64,000 nucleotides of DNA, taken from Microbacterium oleivorans. Its GTDB lineage: Bacteria > Actinomycetota > Actinomycetes > Actinomycetales > Microbacteriaceae. Below are positions 31,896-41,264 of this stretch, in pieces. The notes under the pieces were generated by a model. It did no database searches, had not been told where the DNA came from, and saw nothing but the letters and a program-made list of their open reading frames with translations. The translations under genes and the position numbers were made by a program. The DNA lies in contig NZ_CP058316.1 in assembly GCF_013389665.1 (NCBI RefSeq), positions 1,054,001 through 1,118,000 on the forward strand, in the 5' to 3' direction. How positions within the stretch are numbered: position 1 is the first letter of the stretch; each line of letters begins with the position of its first letter.

Positions 31896-34721
31896 GTGTC
31901 CACACTCCTCTTCACCCTCGGGCGCTGGTCGTTCCGTCACCCGTGGCGCGTCCTCGTGTCGTGGCTGCTGATCCTCGTGATCGCCTGCGGCGGCGCGCTC
32001 CTGCTGAACAAGGGCACGGACAACTCCTTCACCATCCCCGGCACGGAGGCTCAGGAGGGGCTGGAGCTGCTGAACCGCACCTTCCCCCAGGCCAGCGGCA
32101 CCAGTGCCCAGCTGGTGATCGTGGCCCCCGAGGGCGGGAGCGTCCGCGACGACCCGTACGCCGCCGAGATCGCCGACACGGTGACGGCGTTCGGAGACCT
32201 CGGGGACGACGTGCTCGCCGTCACGGATCCCTTCGACGAGACGGTCTCGGGGCTCGTCTCCGACGACGACCGTGCCGCCATCGTCCGTGTGCAGTTCGAC
32301 GGTGAGGCGACATCGGTCGACACCGCGACGACGGACGCGTTGACCGAGGTGGCCCAGCAGCTGCGCGACGACCTTCCCGACGGGACGCGGATCGCCCTCG
32401 GCGGCGATCTCTTCTCGACCTCGATACCGGCACTGTCGATCGTCGAGGTCATCGGCGTGCTCGTCGCCCTCTTCGTGCTCATCGTGACGTTCCGCTCGTT
32501 CGCCGTGTCGTGGTTCCCGCTCGTCAGCGCGCTCATCGGCGTCGCCCTCGCGACGGCGATGATCTTCGTCGCGACGCAGTTCGCCTCGGTCTCCTCGACC
32601 ACGCCGCTGCTCTCGGTGATGTTGGGACTGGCCGTCGGCATCGACTACTCGCTGTTCATCGCGGCCCGACATCAGGACCAGGTGCGCGCCGGGATGGACC
32701 CCGAGGAGTCCGCGGCCCGCTCGACGGGTACCGCGGGCTCGTCCGTCGCGTTCGCGGGCATCACGGTGCTCATCGCCCTCATCGGTCTGAGCTTCGCCGG
32801 CATCCCCTTCCTCACCACGATGGGGATCGCAGCGGCGGTCGCCGTGGCGATCGCGGTCGTCGTGGCGGTGACCCTCACCCCCGCCCTGCTCGGTTTCGCC
32901 GGAGCGCGCGTGGCCGGGTGGGCCCGGCGTCCCCGCCGCTCGCGGCGCGAGCCTGCGAAGCCGCGCCGGTCGTTCGCCGACCGGTGGGTGCGCGGCGTGA
33001 CGCGGCATCCCCTCGTCACCACCATCGCCGTCGTCGCCGGCCTCGGCGTCGTCGCCATCCCCGCCGCGAGCCTCACACTGGCCCTTCCCAACGCCGGCGT
33101 GCAGCCGCCCTCGAGCGAGGCCCGGCAGGCCTACGACCTCACCGCCGAGCACTTCGGACCCGGTGCGAACGGCCCGCTCATCATGACCGGCACGATCGTC
33201 ACGTCGACGGATCCGCTGACCCTGATGGAGGACATCGGCGACGACATCGCCCGCATCCCGGGGGTCAAGGAGGTCGCGCTGGCCACGCCCAACGAGACCG
33301 CCGACACCGGTCTCGTCCAGATCGTGCCCGACACCGCACCCGACGACCCCGCGACCGCCGACCTCGTCCGCGAGCTGCGCGCCCAGCACGACCGGCTGCT
33401 CGACGAGTACGGCGTCGACCTCAAGGTCACGGGGTTCACCGCCGTCGGGATCGACATCTCCGACCGGCTCGGCGAGGCGCTGCTGCCCTTCGGGATCTTC
33501 GTCGTCGGCCTCTCGCTCATCCTGCTCACGATCGTCTTCCGCTCGATCTGGGTGCCGATCAAGGCGGCGCTGGGCTACCTGCTCTCGGTGCTCGCGGCGT
33601 TCGGCGTCGTGGCAGCGGTGTTCGAGTGGGGATGGTTCGCCGACCTGCTGCACGTGACCCGCGAGGGACCGGTCATCAGCTTCATGCCGATCATCCTGAT
33701 GGGCGTGCTGTTCGGGCTCGCGATGGACTACGAGGTCTTCCTCGTCTCGCGCATGCGCGAAGACTACGTCCACGGTCGCCGTGCCCGAGGCGGTCGCGCC
33801 GACCGCCTCACCGCGATCGGTGCGGTGCGGTCGGGGTTCACCTCCTCGGCGCGGGTCGTCACCGCTGCGGCGGTGATCATGTTCGCGGTGTTCGCGGCGT
33901 TCGTCCCCGAGGGCGACTCCTCGATCAAGCCCATCGCGCTCGGACTCGCCGTCGGGATCGCCGTCGACGCATTCCTCATCCGCATGACCCTCGTGCCCGC
34001 GGTGATGGCACTCCTCGGCGAGAAGGCGTGGTGGATGCCGCGCTGGCTCGACCGCGTCCTGCCCCACTTCGACATCGAAGGCGAGGCCGTCGAGCGCGAG
34101 CTGTCGCTGCGCGACTGGCCGGAGCGCAACACGTCCGCAGCCCTCGTCGGCCAGGGCGTCACCGTCCACGCCGACGAGGAGGGCGACGAGGCGGTCTTCT
34201 CCGGCGCCGACTTCCGGGTGGAGCCGGGCGGGTCGCTCGTCGTCACGCACGCCGACCCCCGCGTCGGTCGCACCTTCGCCCTGGCGGTCTCGGGGCGCCT
34301 GCGGGTGGACGACGGACGGCTCCGCGTCGGCGGGCACCTCCTGCCCGAACGGGCCGCCTGGGTGCGCGCCCACGTCGGCCTCGCGCTGCTCGACGGCGCC
34401 GCCGACCCCGTCGCGCAGCTGCGGGACGCGCTGGCCGGGGGCACCGGGCTCCTGGTCGTCGACGGGCTCGACCTCCTCGCCGGCGCCGAGCGCGACCAAG
34501 CCGCCGCCGTGCTGCGTGACGCGGCATCCGACCTCGACGACCGCCACGCCGGGGCGGGAGCTCTCACGCTCGTCGTCGTCGCGCGCCGCGAACACGCGGT
34601 GCTCGATATCCTCGCCGACGCCCACCGCTCGGCCCCGCAGTCCCTTCCCCTCCATGGCGGCGCGCCCATGGCGCCCGCGTCGGATCCGTCGCACCCGAAC
34701 ACCGAGGTGATCTCGTCATGA
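31896..34721 (+). CDS. MMPL-family RND transporter with an ABC-like C-terminal domain
   Basis: 941 residues. Residues 1-740 form a complete MMPL transporter: helix 1 at about 19-38, two extracytoplasmic domains and eleven to twelve helices. The Asp-Tyr proton-relay pairs are in GIDYSLFIAARHQD (about 249) and AMDYEVFLVSRMRED (about 609). Such proteins export lipids or hydrophobic compounds. Residues 741-930 read like a worn ABC ATPase: FRVEPGGSLVVTHADPRVGR in place of Walker A, then VDDGRLRVGGHLLPER, and LLVVDGLDLL in place of Walker B, without the P-loop GKST. GTG 31896 has CAGGAG 5 nt before it. Confidence 0.9.
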   Translation: MSTLLFTLGRWSFRHPWRVLVSWLLILVIACGGALLLNKGTDNSFTIPGTEAQEGLELLNRTFPQASGTSAQLVIVAPEGGSVRDDPYAAEIADTVTAFGDLGDDVLAVTDPFDETVSGLVSDDDRAAIVRVQFDGEATSVDTATTDALTEVAQQLRDDLPDGTRIALGGDLFSTSIPALSIVEVIGVLVALFVLIVTFRSFAVSWFPLVSALIGVALATAMIFVATQFASVSSTTPLLSVMLGLAVGIDYSLFIAARHQDQVRAGMDPEESAARSTGTAGSSVAFAGITVLIALIGLSFAGIPFLTTMGIAAAVAVAIAVVVAVTLTPALLGFAGARVAGWARRPRRSRREPAKPRRSFADRWVRGVTRHPLVTTIAVVAGLGVVAIPAASLTLALPNAGVQPPSSEARQAYDLTAEHFGPGANGPLIMTGTIVTSTDPLTLMEDIGDDIARIPGVKEVALATPNETADTGLVQIVPDTAPDDPATADLVRELRAQHDRLLDEYGVDLKVTGFTAVGIDISDRLGEALLPFGIFVVGLSLILLTIVFRSIWVPIKAALGYLLSVLAAFGVVAAVFEWGWFADLLHVTREGPVISFMPIILMGVLFGLAMDYEVFLVSRMREDYVHGRRARGGRADRLTAIGAVRSGFTSSARVVTAAAVIMFAVFAAFVPEGDSSIKPIALGLAVGIAVDAFLIRMTLVPAVMALLGEKAWWMPRWLDRVLPHFDIEGEAVERELSLRDWPERNTSAALVGQGVTVHADEEGDEAVFSGADFRVEPGGSLVVTHADPRVGRTFALAVSGRLRVDDGRLRVGGHLLPERAAWVRAHVGLALLDGAADPVAQLRDALAGGTGLLVVDGLDLLAGAERDQAAAVLRDAASDLDDRHAGAGALTLVVVARREHAVLDILADAHRSAPQSLPLHGGAPMAPASDPSHPNTEVISS

Positions 34722-36850
34722 CTCTTCCCATCGAGCGCGCACGTTCGCGCAAGCCCGTCACGTGGCTGACGATCGTCGGCGTCATCCTGCTGCCGGTCCT
34801 CATCGGCGGCGTGCTGGTCGCGGCGCTGTACAACCCGGCCGAGCGGCTCGACAACATGCGCGCCGCGATCGTCAACGACGACCAGCCGGTCGAGATCGAC
34901 GGTCAGCTCGCCCCCCTGGGCCGTCAGCTCACCGCGGGCCTCGTCGCGGGCTCGGACGACGTCCCGAGCAACCTCGACTGGGTCATCTCGAACGACGAGG
35001 ACGCCTCCGCGGGGCTCGCCGACGGCACCTACGACGCCGTCATCACGATCCCGACCGGGTTCTCGGCAGCGGCCACCTCGACGGCGCCGGGCGGAACCCC
35101 CGAGAAGGCCACCATCCGCGTCGACACCGCCCCCGACAGCCTCGTCGTCGACGACGCGATCACGGCGCAGATCACCCAGGCCGCGACCTCGCTCATGGGC
35201 TCGCAGCTGTCGGCGGTCTACCTCGAGAACGTCTTCCTCGGCTTCACCACGCTTGGAGACCAGCTCGGCGACGCCGCGGACGGAGCCCGGCAGCTCGCCG
35301 ACGGCGGCCGCCAGGCGGCCGACGGCGCCACCGCGCTCGCAGACGGCGCAGGTGCTCTCGCGAGCGGCGCCGGCACCCTCGCGGGCGGCGCGTCCGAGCT
35401 CGCCGGCGGTGCATCCGAGGTCGCGGGCGGCGCCACCGACCTGGCGGGTGGCGCGTCGCAGCTCGCCGACGGTGCCGACGCCGCCGCGACCGGCCTCACG
35501 CAGTGGTCGGCGGGTGCGCGGGTGATCGCCGAGAACGGGCGCACGATCGCCGGCGGGCTGGGTGCCATCGCCGACGGTTTCACGGCGAGCCCCATCCCCG
35601 AGGTCCCGCAGAGCGTCGTGGATGCCGCGAAGGCCGTCGAGGCCGACCAGGCGAGCATCAACGCGAGCCTCACGCAGGCCGCCGGCACGCTGCAGACGCT
35701 CGCGCAGCAGTGCGCGGCATCCCCCGTGCCCGAGGAGTGGTGCGCGGACGTGGCCGCCGCGTCGTCGGCCGTCGACGCGAACCTGGCCTCCGTCCAGGGG
35801 ATCGTCGCGAACGCCGGCGCGATCGCCACGGGCCTGCAGGCGCTGCCGGCACTGGGTTCGGGCATCGCCGAGCTCTCGTCGGGACTCGACGAGCTCTCGG
35901 GCGGCATCGACCAGCTGGCAGCCGGCGCCGACGCCGCAGCGGGCGGCGTCGCGCAGCTCTCCACCGGCGCGGATCAGCTCGCCGGCGGCGCCGGCCAGCT
36001 CGCCGGAGGTGCCGACCAGCTCGCGGACGGCGCGGGCCAGCTCGCAGACGGCGCGTCGCAGCTCTCGAGCGGCGCGGGCGAATTGTCGAGCGGCGCGGGC
36101 GACCTCGCCTCCGGTGTGGGGACGGTCGCCGACGGCACCGTCTCACTCGCCGACGGGCTCGACACCGCCACCGCCGCCCTGCCCTCGTACACCGACCAGC
36201 AGGCGACCGACCTCGCGAGCGTCGTCGCCGCCCCGGTCGAGGCTGAAGGGCTCGGGTCGGACCTGTTCGGCGCCTCGGCCATCCCGCTGCTGACCGGGCT
36301 CGCGCTCTGGCTCGGTGCCATCGGATCGTTCATCGCCCTGCAGGCGTTGCCGCGCGGTGCGCTCAGCTCGCGCCGCCCGTCGGTCGTGCTGACCCTGCGC
36401 GCCTTCGCCCCGGCCGCCGTGATCGGACTCGTGCAGGGCGTTCTCGTGGCTGTGGTCGTGCAGCTCGCGGCCTCGTACGATCCGTGGACCTGGGCGGCCT
36501 TCGCGGGTCTCGCGGCCCTGGCGGGCGTCGCCTTCGCCGCGATCAACCAGGCGCTCGTCGCACTCCTCGGCGGCGCCGGCCGATGGGTCGCGGCGGGAGT
36601 GGCCGTCCTCGCGGTGGCGACCGGTGTCGTGTCGACCGTGCCCGGTGTGCTGTCGCAGATCGCGAGCCTGCTGCCGACGGCATCCGCGTATCAGGGTCTG
36701 CTCGCCGTGCTGACCTCGGCCGGAGGTGGCGGCGCCGCGGTCGCCGGGCTGGTGATCTGGCTCGTGCTCTCGCTCGTGGTCACCGTCATCGTCACCGCCC
36801 GCGCCCGCACCACCTCGGTCCGCGCCGTTCTGCACCCCGCCGGCGCCTGA
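34718..36850 (+). CDS. YhgE/Pip domain membrane protein
   Basis: 710 residues. One N-terminal helix (about 20-38), a large extracytoplasmic region and five or six C-terminal helices (from about 520) match the YhgE/Pip and phage-infection-protein family. The outer region carries two blocks (about 184-250 and 386-477) of a roughly seven-residue repeat of the type L-A-x-G-A-x-x, predicted to be a long helical stalk. ATG 34718 overlaps the MMPL stop (ATGA). Homologues help export heme, ESX-like or lipid substrates; here it most likely works with the MMPL protein. Confidence 0.88.
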   Translation: MTLPIERARSRKPVTWLTIVGVILLPVLIGGVLVAALYNPAERLDNMRAAIVNDDQPVEIDGQLAPLGRQLTAGLVAGSDDVPSNLDWVISNDEDASAGLADGTYDAVITIPTGFSAAATSTAPGGTPEKATIRVDTAPDSLVVDDAITAQITQAATSLMGSQLSAVYLENVFLGFTTLGDQLGDAADGARQLADGGRQAADGATALADGAGALASGAGTLAGGASELAGGASEVAGGATDLAGGASQLADGADAAATGLTQWSAGARVIAENGRTIAGGLGAIADGFTASPIPEVPQSVVDAAKAVEADQASINASLTQAAGTLQTLAQQCAASPVPEEWCADVAAASSAVDANLASVQGIVANAGAIATGLQALPALGSGIAELSSGLDELSGGIDQLAAGADAAAGGVAQLSTGADQLAGGAGQLAGGADQLADGAGQLADGASQLSSGAGELSSGAGDLASGVGTVADGTVSLADGLDTATAALPSYTDQQATDLASVVAAPVEAEGLGSDLFGASAIPLLTGLALWLGAIGSFIALQALPRGALSSRRPSVVLTLRAFAPAAVIGLVQGVLVAVVVQLAASYDPWTWAAFAGLAALAGVAFAAINQALVALLGGAGRWVAAGVAVLAVATGVVSTVPGVLSQIASLLPTASAYQGLLAVLTSAGGGGAAVAGLVIWLVLSLVVTVIVTARARTTSVRAVLHPAGA

Positions 36851-36996
36851 CCCGCCCCGCCGGCGCGCGGCGGCACGGTGCGTCGGCGGTGCGGGTCAGG
36901 CGGTCTCGGGCGAGACTCGCGATCCACGTCGAGACTCCGTGGCACGAGAAGATTCCGGCGGCGCACCATGCGCGCCGACCGCGTCCGCAGCGTGGA

Positions 36997-38058
36997 TCAG
37001 GTCAGGCCGCTGTAGGCGTGCAGGCCCTTGAAGAACTGGTTCACGATGATGAAGTTGAACAGCACCGCCGAGAAGCCGACGATCGACAGCCAGGCGCTGC
37101 GACTGCCCCGCCATCCGCGGGTCGCTCGGGCGTGGATGTATCCCGCGTAGAGAACCCAGATGACGAAGGTCCAGACTTCCTTGGTGTCGAAGCCCCAGTA
37201 GCGGCCCCAGGCGTCGTTAGCCCAGATCGCACCGGCGATCAGGGTGAACGTCCAGAAGATGAAGCCGATGATCGCGAATCGGTACGCGAGCGACTCGAGG
37301 GCGTCGGCACTCGGGAGGGTGCGGAGGAAGCGCAGGCCGTCACGCGAACGGGCAGCGGATGCCGTTCCGCCGTCGGTCTCGGCGCCGACCCGTGCGATCG
37401 CACGGGCTTCGCGTCGCGCCTGCATCAGCTGCACGATCGACAGCGCGAATGCGAGCGCGAGGAAGGCGGTGGCGAGCGAGGCGACGAAGACGTGGATGAC
37501 GAGCCACACCGACTTCAGCGGGTCGGCGAGCGGCACGACCACGACGTAGAAGCTCGTCGCGGCCCCGCCCATCAGCACGGCCACCAGGCCGGTGATGAAC
37601 GTGCCGAGGAAGCGCAGGTCGTAGCGGAAGAGCACGACGAGGTACACGGCGACGACCAGCACGGTTCCGGTCATGGCGAACTCGTACATGTTCGACCACG
37701 GCACGCGCTCGGCGGCGATGCCGCGCAGGACGGTCGCTGCGACGTGGAAGAGGAAGCCGATCCACGTCAGCGCGGTTCCGATGCGCGCCCACAGCAGGCG
37801 GGGTCGCTCCGCCGGGCGGGCGTTCAGCGCGAGCTCGGCCTCGGCCTCGGCGGCGCGGATCTGCCCGATCGTCTGTCCACCGGCTGCCACCAGGACGGGG
37901 GCGGCGGCGGTCGCCGGGGCGGCGTCCTTCGCCTTGAGCGCGAGGTCGGATCGGCGTGCCAGGTCGACCGCGTAGGCGATGAAAGCCAGAGCGTAGACGG
38001 CCACGGCCGTCCATACGAGCAAGACCGAAACAGCGTCGAGCGAGAGGTCTTCGGGCAT
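36997..38058 (-). CDS. ccsB: Cytochrome c biogenesis protein CcsB (ResC-type, System II)
   Basis: 353 residues with eight or more membrane helices. The tryptophan-rich heme-handling motif appears as WANDAWGRYWGFDTKEVWTFVIW, with conserved histidines in IHVFVASLA and GYIHARA. With ResB it delivers heme to apocytochrome c outside the membrane. ATG 38058 follows TAGACT (38066-38071) by 7 nt and the resB stop by 5 nt, so it may be read both with resB and from its own promoter. It is the last gene of the leftward System II cluster. Confidence 0.94.
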   Translation of the reverse strand: MPEDLSLDAVSVLLVWTAVAVYALAFIAYAVDLARRSDLALKAKDAAPATAAAPVLVAAGGQTIGQIRAAEAEAELALNARPAERPRLLWARIGTALTWIGFLFHVAATVLRGIAAERVPWSNMYEFAMTGTVLVVAVYLVVLFRYDLRFLGTFITGLVAVLMGGAATSFYVVVVPLADPLKSVWLVIHVFVASLATAFLALAFALSIVQLMQARREARAIARVGAETDGGTASAARSRDGLRFLRTLPSADALESLAYRFAIIGFIFWTFTLIAGAIWANDAWGRYWGFDTKEVWTFVIWVLYAGYIHARATRGWRGSRSAWLSIVGFSAVLFNFIIVNQFFKGLHAYSGLT

Positions 38059-38063
38059 GGTCC

Positions 38064-39842
38064 TCAGTCTACGTCGGGCGCGTCAGCGCGGGCGGGGCGG
38101 GGGCGGCGCGGACGCGCGGTCTCGGCCGGCACCTCGGCCTCGGGGCGGCCGAGGTGCGCGAGGTGGTTGCGCTCGAGGTCGGCGACCGCCTGCGCGATGG
38201 CGGGATCCTCGCCGCGCGCGAGCCCGGCGTACTCGATCCGCAGCGCGCCGTCGACGGGCGTGGCCTTGACCCACAGGCGCCGGCGCGGCACGAAGAGCCC
38301 CGCGAGCAGCCCGAGGGTGGCGAGGATGGCGAAGACCAGCACGAAGGGAGCGCCCACGTCACGGTGGATCGACAGCGAGACGTAGCGCTTGACGGACTCG
38401 TCGGCCCCCGCCGTCCGCTCGTCCTGGAACGTGACGGTGCCGAGACCGTCGGGCAGGTCGACGGTCTGCCCGGGCTCGAGCTCGAGGGAGGCGACGCCCG
38501 AGTCGGCACCGGCGATCTGCTCCATCCCGGTGGGGTCGAGCGTGTACACCGAACGCGGGGTGCCGTCGTCGATGCCGAGGTCCCCCTGGTAGACCCAGAA
38601 GGTCACCAGCGGGTTGGTCAGGTCACCGTAGGCCGAGCCGACCGCGCCCGAGGCGAGCGTCGCCGCCGTCGGGTAGAAGAACCCGACGAGGCCGAGCTGC
38701 TCGGGCATGCCGTCGGCGATCTTGACGACGCCCTGCGAGGTCATGTTGTTGTCCTGCGGGAGGAACGGCACGGTCTCGTTGAACACGATGTCGCCCGCGG
38801 CGTTTCGCACTGTGATGGTCGGTGCGTAGCCGTTGCCCATCAGGTAGATGCGGTCGCCCTCGATCTCGTACGGGTGGTTGACCCGAACATCGCCGTCGCG
38901 GGGCTGCTCGCCCGGCTCGGCGACGGTGAGGTTCGCCTGGAAGTCTCCGGCCATCCCGTGACCCGGCTCTCCGGTGAACTCGCCGTAGGAGACGTCGAAG
39001 CTGTCGAGGGTCAACGAATAGGGCGGCATCTCATCGGTGTCGACGAAGCGGCCCGGGTTGAACGAGGTGTAGCCGAGCCCGAGCGAGTTGACGAAGGTGT
39101 CGCCCTCGATGATGACGGTCTGCCCGGTGTAGGTCACGCCGCCGCCGATGCCGACCGAGAGCAGCACGCCGACGAGCGCGCCGTGGAACACGAGGTTTCC
39201 GGTCTCGCGCAGGTAGCCGCGCTCGGCCGAGACGGATGCGGTCCCGCCCGCGTCGTACCGTTCGACGCGGTAGCCCGACTTGCGCAACTGTCGCTGCGCG
39301 TCGTCGATGACGGATGCCGCCGCTGCCGCGGCATCCTCGCCCTCGGCGAGCGCGACGCCGGCCGTGCGATGGTCGGCGAGGCGCGAGAGCCGCACCGGCG
39401 TGCGCGGCGGGCGCGACTTCATGGCCTGCCAGTGGTGCTTCGTCCGCGGGATCACGCACCCGATGAGCGAGACGAACAGCAGGATGTAGATCGCCGAGAA
39501 CCAGGCGGACGTGTAGACGTCGAACAGCTGCAGCGCGTCGAGGACCGGGTAGAGGTCGGGGTTGTCGGCGCGCCACTGCGTGACGCCGTTGGGGTCGGCT
39601 CCGCGCTGCGGCACGATCGATCCGGGGATCGCCGCGATGGCCAGGAGCAGGAGGAGGACCAGAGCCGTCCGCATGCTCGTGAGCTGACGCCAGCCCCACC
39701 GCATCCAGCCGATGACACCGAGGGTCGGCTGGACGATGTCTCGGTCGTCGCGGGTCTCGCGGTCGTCGTCGCGCGAGCCGGAGTAGTCCCCCGGTCGCAA
39801 CGGGGCCGAGGGATCGGCCTGGTCAGAGGAAGGTCGGGACAC
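38064..39842 (-). CDS. resB: Cytochrome c biogenesis protein ResB
   Basis: 592 residues. Helices lie near 55-75, 100-125 and 185-210, followed by a large extracytoplasmic domain and a final helix (FVLVFAILATLGLLAGLF) before a basic cytoplasmic tail, the typical ResB/Ccs1 plan. The N-terminal GWMRWGWRQLTSMRTALVLL and IPGSIVPQRG are family-typical. It overlaps the ccdA end by 20 nt and precedes ccsB by 5 nt. Together they form the System II cytochrome c synthetase. Confidence 0.93.
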   Translation of the reverse strand: MSRPSSDQADPSAPLRPGDYSGSRDDDRETRDDRDIVQPTLGVIGWMRWGWRQLTSMRTALVLLLLLAIAAIPGSIVPQRGADPNGVTQWRADNPDLYPVLDALQLFDVYTSAWFSAIYILLFVSLIGCVIPRTKHHWQAMKSRPPRTPVRLSRLADHRTAGVALAEGEDAAAAAASVIDDAQRQLRKSGYRVERYDAGGTASVSAERGYLRETGNLVFHGALVGVLLSVGIGGGVTYTGQTVIIEGDTFVNSLGLGYTSFNPGRFVDTDEMPPYSLTLDSFDVSYGEFTGEPGHGMAGDFQANLTVAEPGEQPRDGDVRVNHPYEIEGDRIYLMGNGYAPTITVRNAAGDIVFNETVPFLPQDNNMTSQGVVKIADGMPEQLGLVGFFYPTAATLASGAVGSAYGDLTNPLVTFWVYQGDLGIDDGTPRSVYTLDPTGMEQIAGADSGVASLELEPGQTVDLPDGLGTVTFQDERTAGADESVKRYVSLSIHRDVGAPFVLVFAILATLGLLAGLFVPRRRLWVKATPVDGALRIEYAGLARGEDPAIAQAVADLERNHLAHLGRPEAEVPAETARPRRPRPARADAPDVD

Positions 39843-40665
39843 CGGCCACCACTCCTTGGAAGACGGACATGAAGGCGGTCCACACGCCCGTGACCATCAG
39901 CAGGCCGAGGACGACGAGCAGCGCCCCGCCGACGATGTTGACGACACGGATGTGGCGACGGACGAACGCGACCGATCGAGTCGCCCAGCTCGCGCCGAGC
40001 GCGAGGAGGACGAAGGGGATGCCGAGACCCAACGAGTACGCCACGGCGAGGATGCCGGCGCGCGCGGGGTCGGCCTGGCTGTACGCGATCGAGAGGATGG
40101 CGGCCAGGGTCGGACCGATGCACGGCGCCCAGCCGATGCCCATCGCGACGCCGAGCAGGGGCGCGCCGGCGAGGCCCAGATTCTGGCGCAGCTGCGGACG
40201 GTAGGTGCGCTGAGCGACGCCGAAGACCCCGACGAAGACGAGACCGAGCACGATCACGACCGCGCCGAGCACGCGGGTGATGACGTCCTGGTACTCGAAG
40301 AAGACCCGCCCGAGGGTTCCGGCGAACACTCCCATGGCGAGGAACACCACGGTGAATCCCGAGATGAACAGACCGACGCTCAGCAGCAGCCGCCCGCGAC
40401 CGGGCGACGACGGCGCGGGCGCCGTCCGGGTGCGGACCGCGACCGGCGCGGATCCGGCGGAGCCCACCGCACCCGATGCCGAGGCGTCGCCTCCGCCGCG
40501 GACCGCGCGCGGCTCGCGCGGCGTGACGGCGCCCCCGAGGAAGCCGAGGTAGCCGGGCACGAGCGGCAGCACGCACGGCGAGAGGAACGACACGAGCCCC
40601 GCGAGCATCGCGATCGGCACCGCGAGCCACAGCGCCCCGCCGAAGACGATCTCGCCGGGGTTCAC
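39823..40665 (-). CDS. ccdA: Thiol-disulfide transporter CcdA
   Basis: 280 residues with six membrane helices. Two reactive cysteines sit in FLSPCVLPLVPGY and GIGWAPCIGPTL, the two CcdA/DsbD motifs that move reducing power across the membrane to apocytochrome c. A Ser/Ala/Arg linker between helices 1 and 2 (about 60-95) is longer than usual. GTG 40665 overlaps the TlpA-like stop as GTGA. It passes electrons to the neighbouring TlpA-like protein. Confidence 0.93.
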   Translation of the reverse strand: MNPGEIVFGGALWLAVPIAMLAGLVSFLSPCVLPLVPGYLGFLGGAVTPREPRAVRGGGDASASGAVGSAGSAPVAVRTRTAPAPSSPGRGRLLLSVGLFISGFTVVFLAMGVFAGTLGRVFFEYQDVITRVLGAVVIVLGLVFVGVFGVAQRTYRPQLRQNLGLAGAPLLGVAMGIGWAPCIGPTLAAILSIAYSQADPARAGILAVAYSLGLGIPFVLLALGASWATRSVAFVRRHIRVVNIVGGALLVVLGLLMVTGVWTAFMSVFQGVVAGVPTFL

Positions 40666-41264
40666 GACGCTCCCGCCGATGCCGCGTCCTCGACGAGGGT
40701 GCGGAGGATGGACGCCTCGCGCAGCTGACCGACGATGCGCGCCGACACTCGACCCTCGGTGTCGAGCACCAGCGTCGTGGGCGCCGCCTGAACCGAGGCC
40801 GACGCGGCGAGGGCGAGCTTCAGGTCGGCGTCGCCCTGCATGAGCAGCGACGGATAGCTGATCCCGTAGGTCTGCTCGAACGATCCGGCCTGCTCGGGAC
40901 CGTCGTAGATGTTGATGCCCAGGAACTCGGCGCCCACGTCCTGCGTGTCGGTGTAGACCTCTTCGAGCAGCGGCGCCTCGGCGCGGCAGGGACCGCACTG
41001 GGCGTACCAGAAGTTGAGCACGAGCACCTGACCGGCATAGTCGGCGCTCGAGACCGACGAGCCGTCGACGGCGGTGCCGGTGAACTCGATCGGCGCGCCC
41101 CGGTCCTCGGCGGCGATCTCGGTGACGGTGCCGTCGCCTGAGATGAAGCCCTTGTTGTCGCCCTCGCGGTACTGCCCGGCGAGGTCGTCGTTGGGGCTCG
41201 TGCAGGCGGCCAGCCCCGCCGTGAGCGCGAGGGCGAGGACGCCGGCCAGCAGGCGACGCGTCAT
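40662..41264 (-). CDS. TlpA/ResA-like thioredoxin lipoprotein
   Basis: 200 residues. A signal peptide with lipobox LAAC gives lipidated C21; a thioredoxin fold follows with active site WYAQCGPC (C90, C93) and the cis-Pro region QAAPTTLVLD. It should keep cytochrome c heme-binding cysteines reduced, using electrons from CcdA encoded next. ATG 41264 overlaps the histidine phosphatase stop (ATGA), so it belongs to the same operon. Confidence 0.93.
   Translation of the reverse strand: MTRRLLAGVLALALTAGLAACTSPNDDLAGQYREGDNKGFISGDGTVTEIAAEDRGAPIEFTGTAVDGSSVSSADYAGQVLVLNFWYAQCGPCRAEAPLLEEVYTDTQDVGAEFLGINIYDGPEQAGSFEQTYGISYPSLLMQGDADLKLALAASASVQAAPTTLVLDTEGRVSARIVGQLREASILRTLVEDAASAGAS

Noticed and set aside
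31785..34694. 969-codon open frame opposite the MMPL gene
   Set aside because: It is Arg/Gly/Asp/His-rich with no domain and lies entirely antisense to a well-supported transporter; long antisense frames are expected at this GC content.
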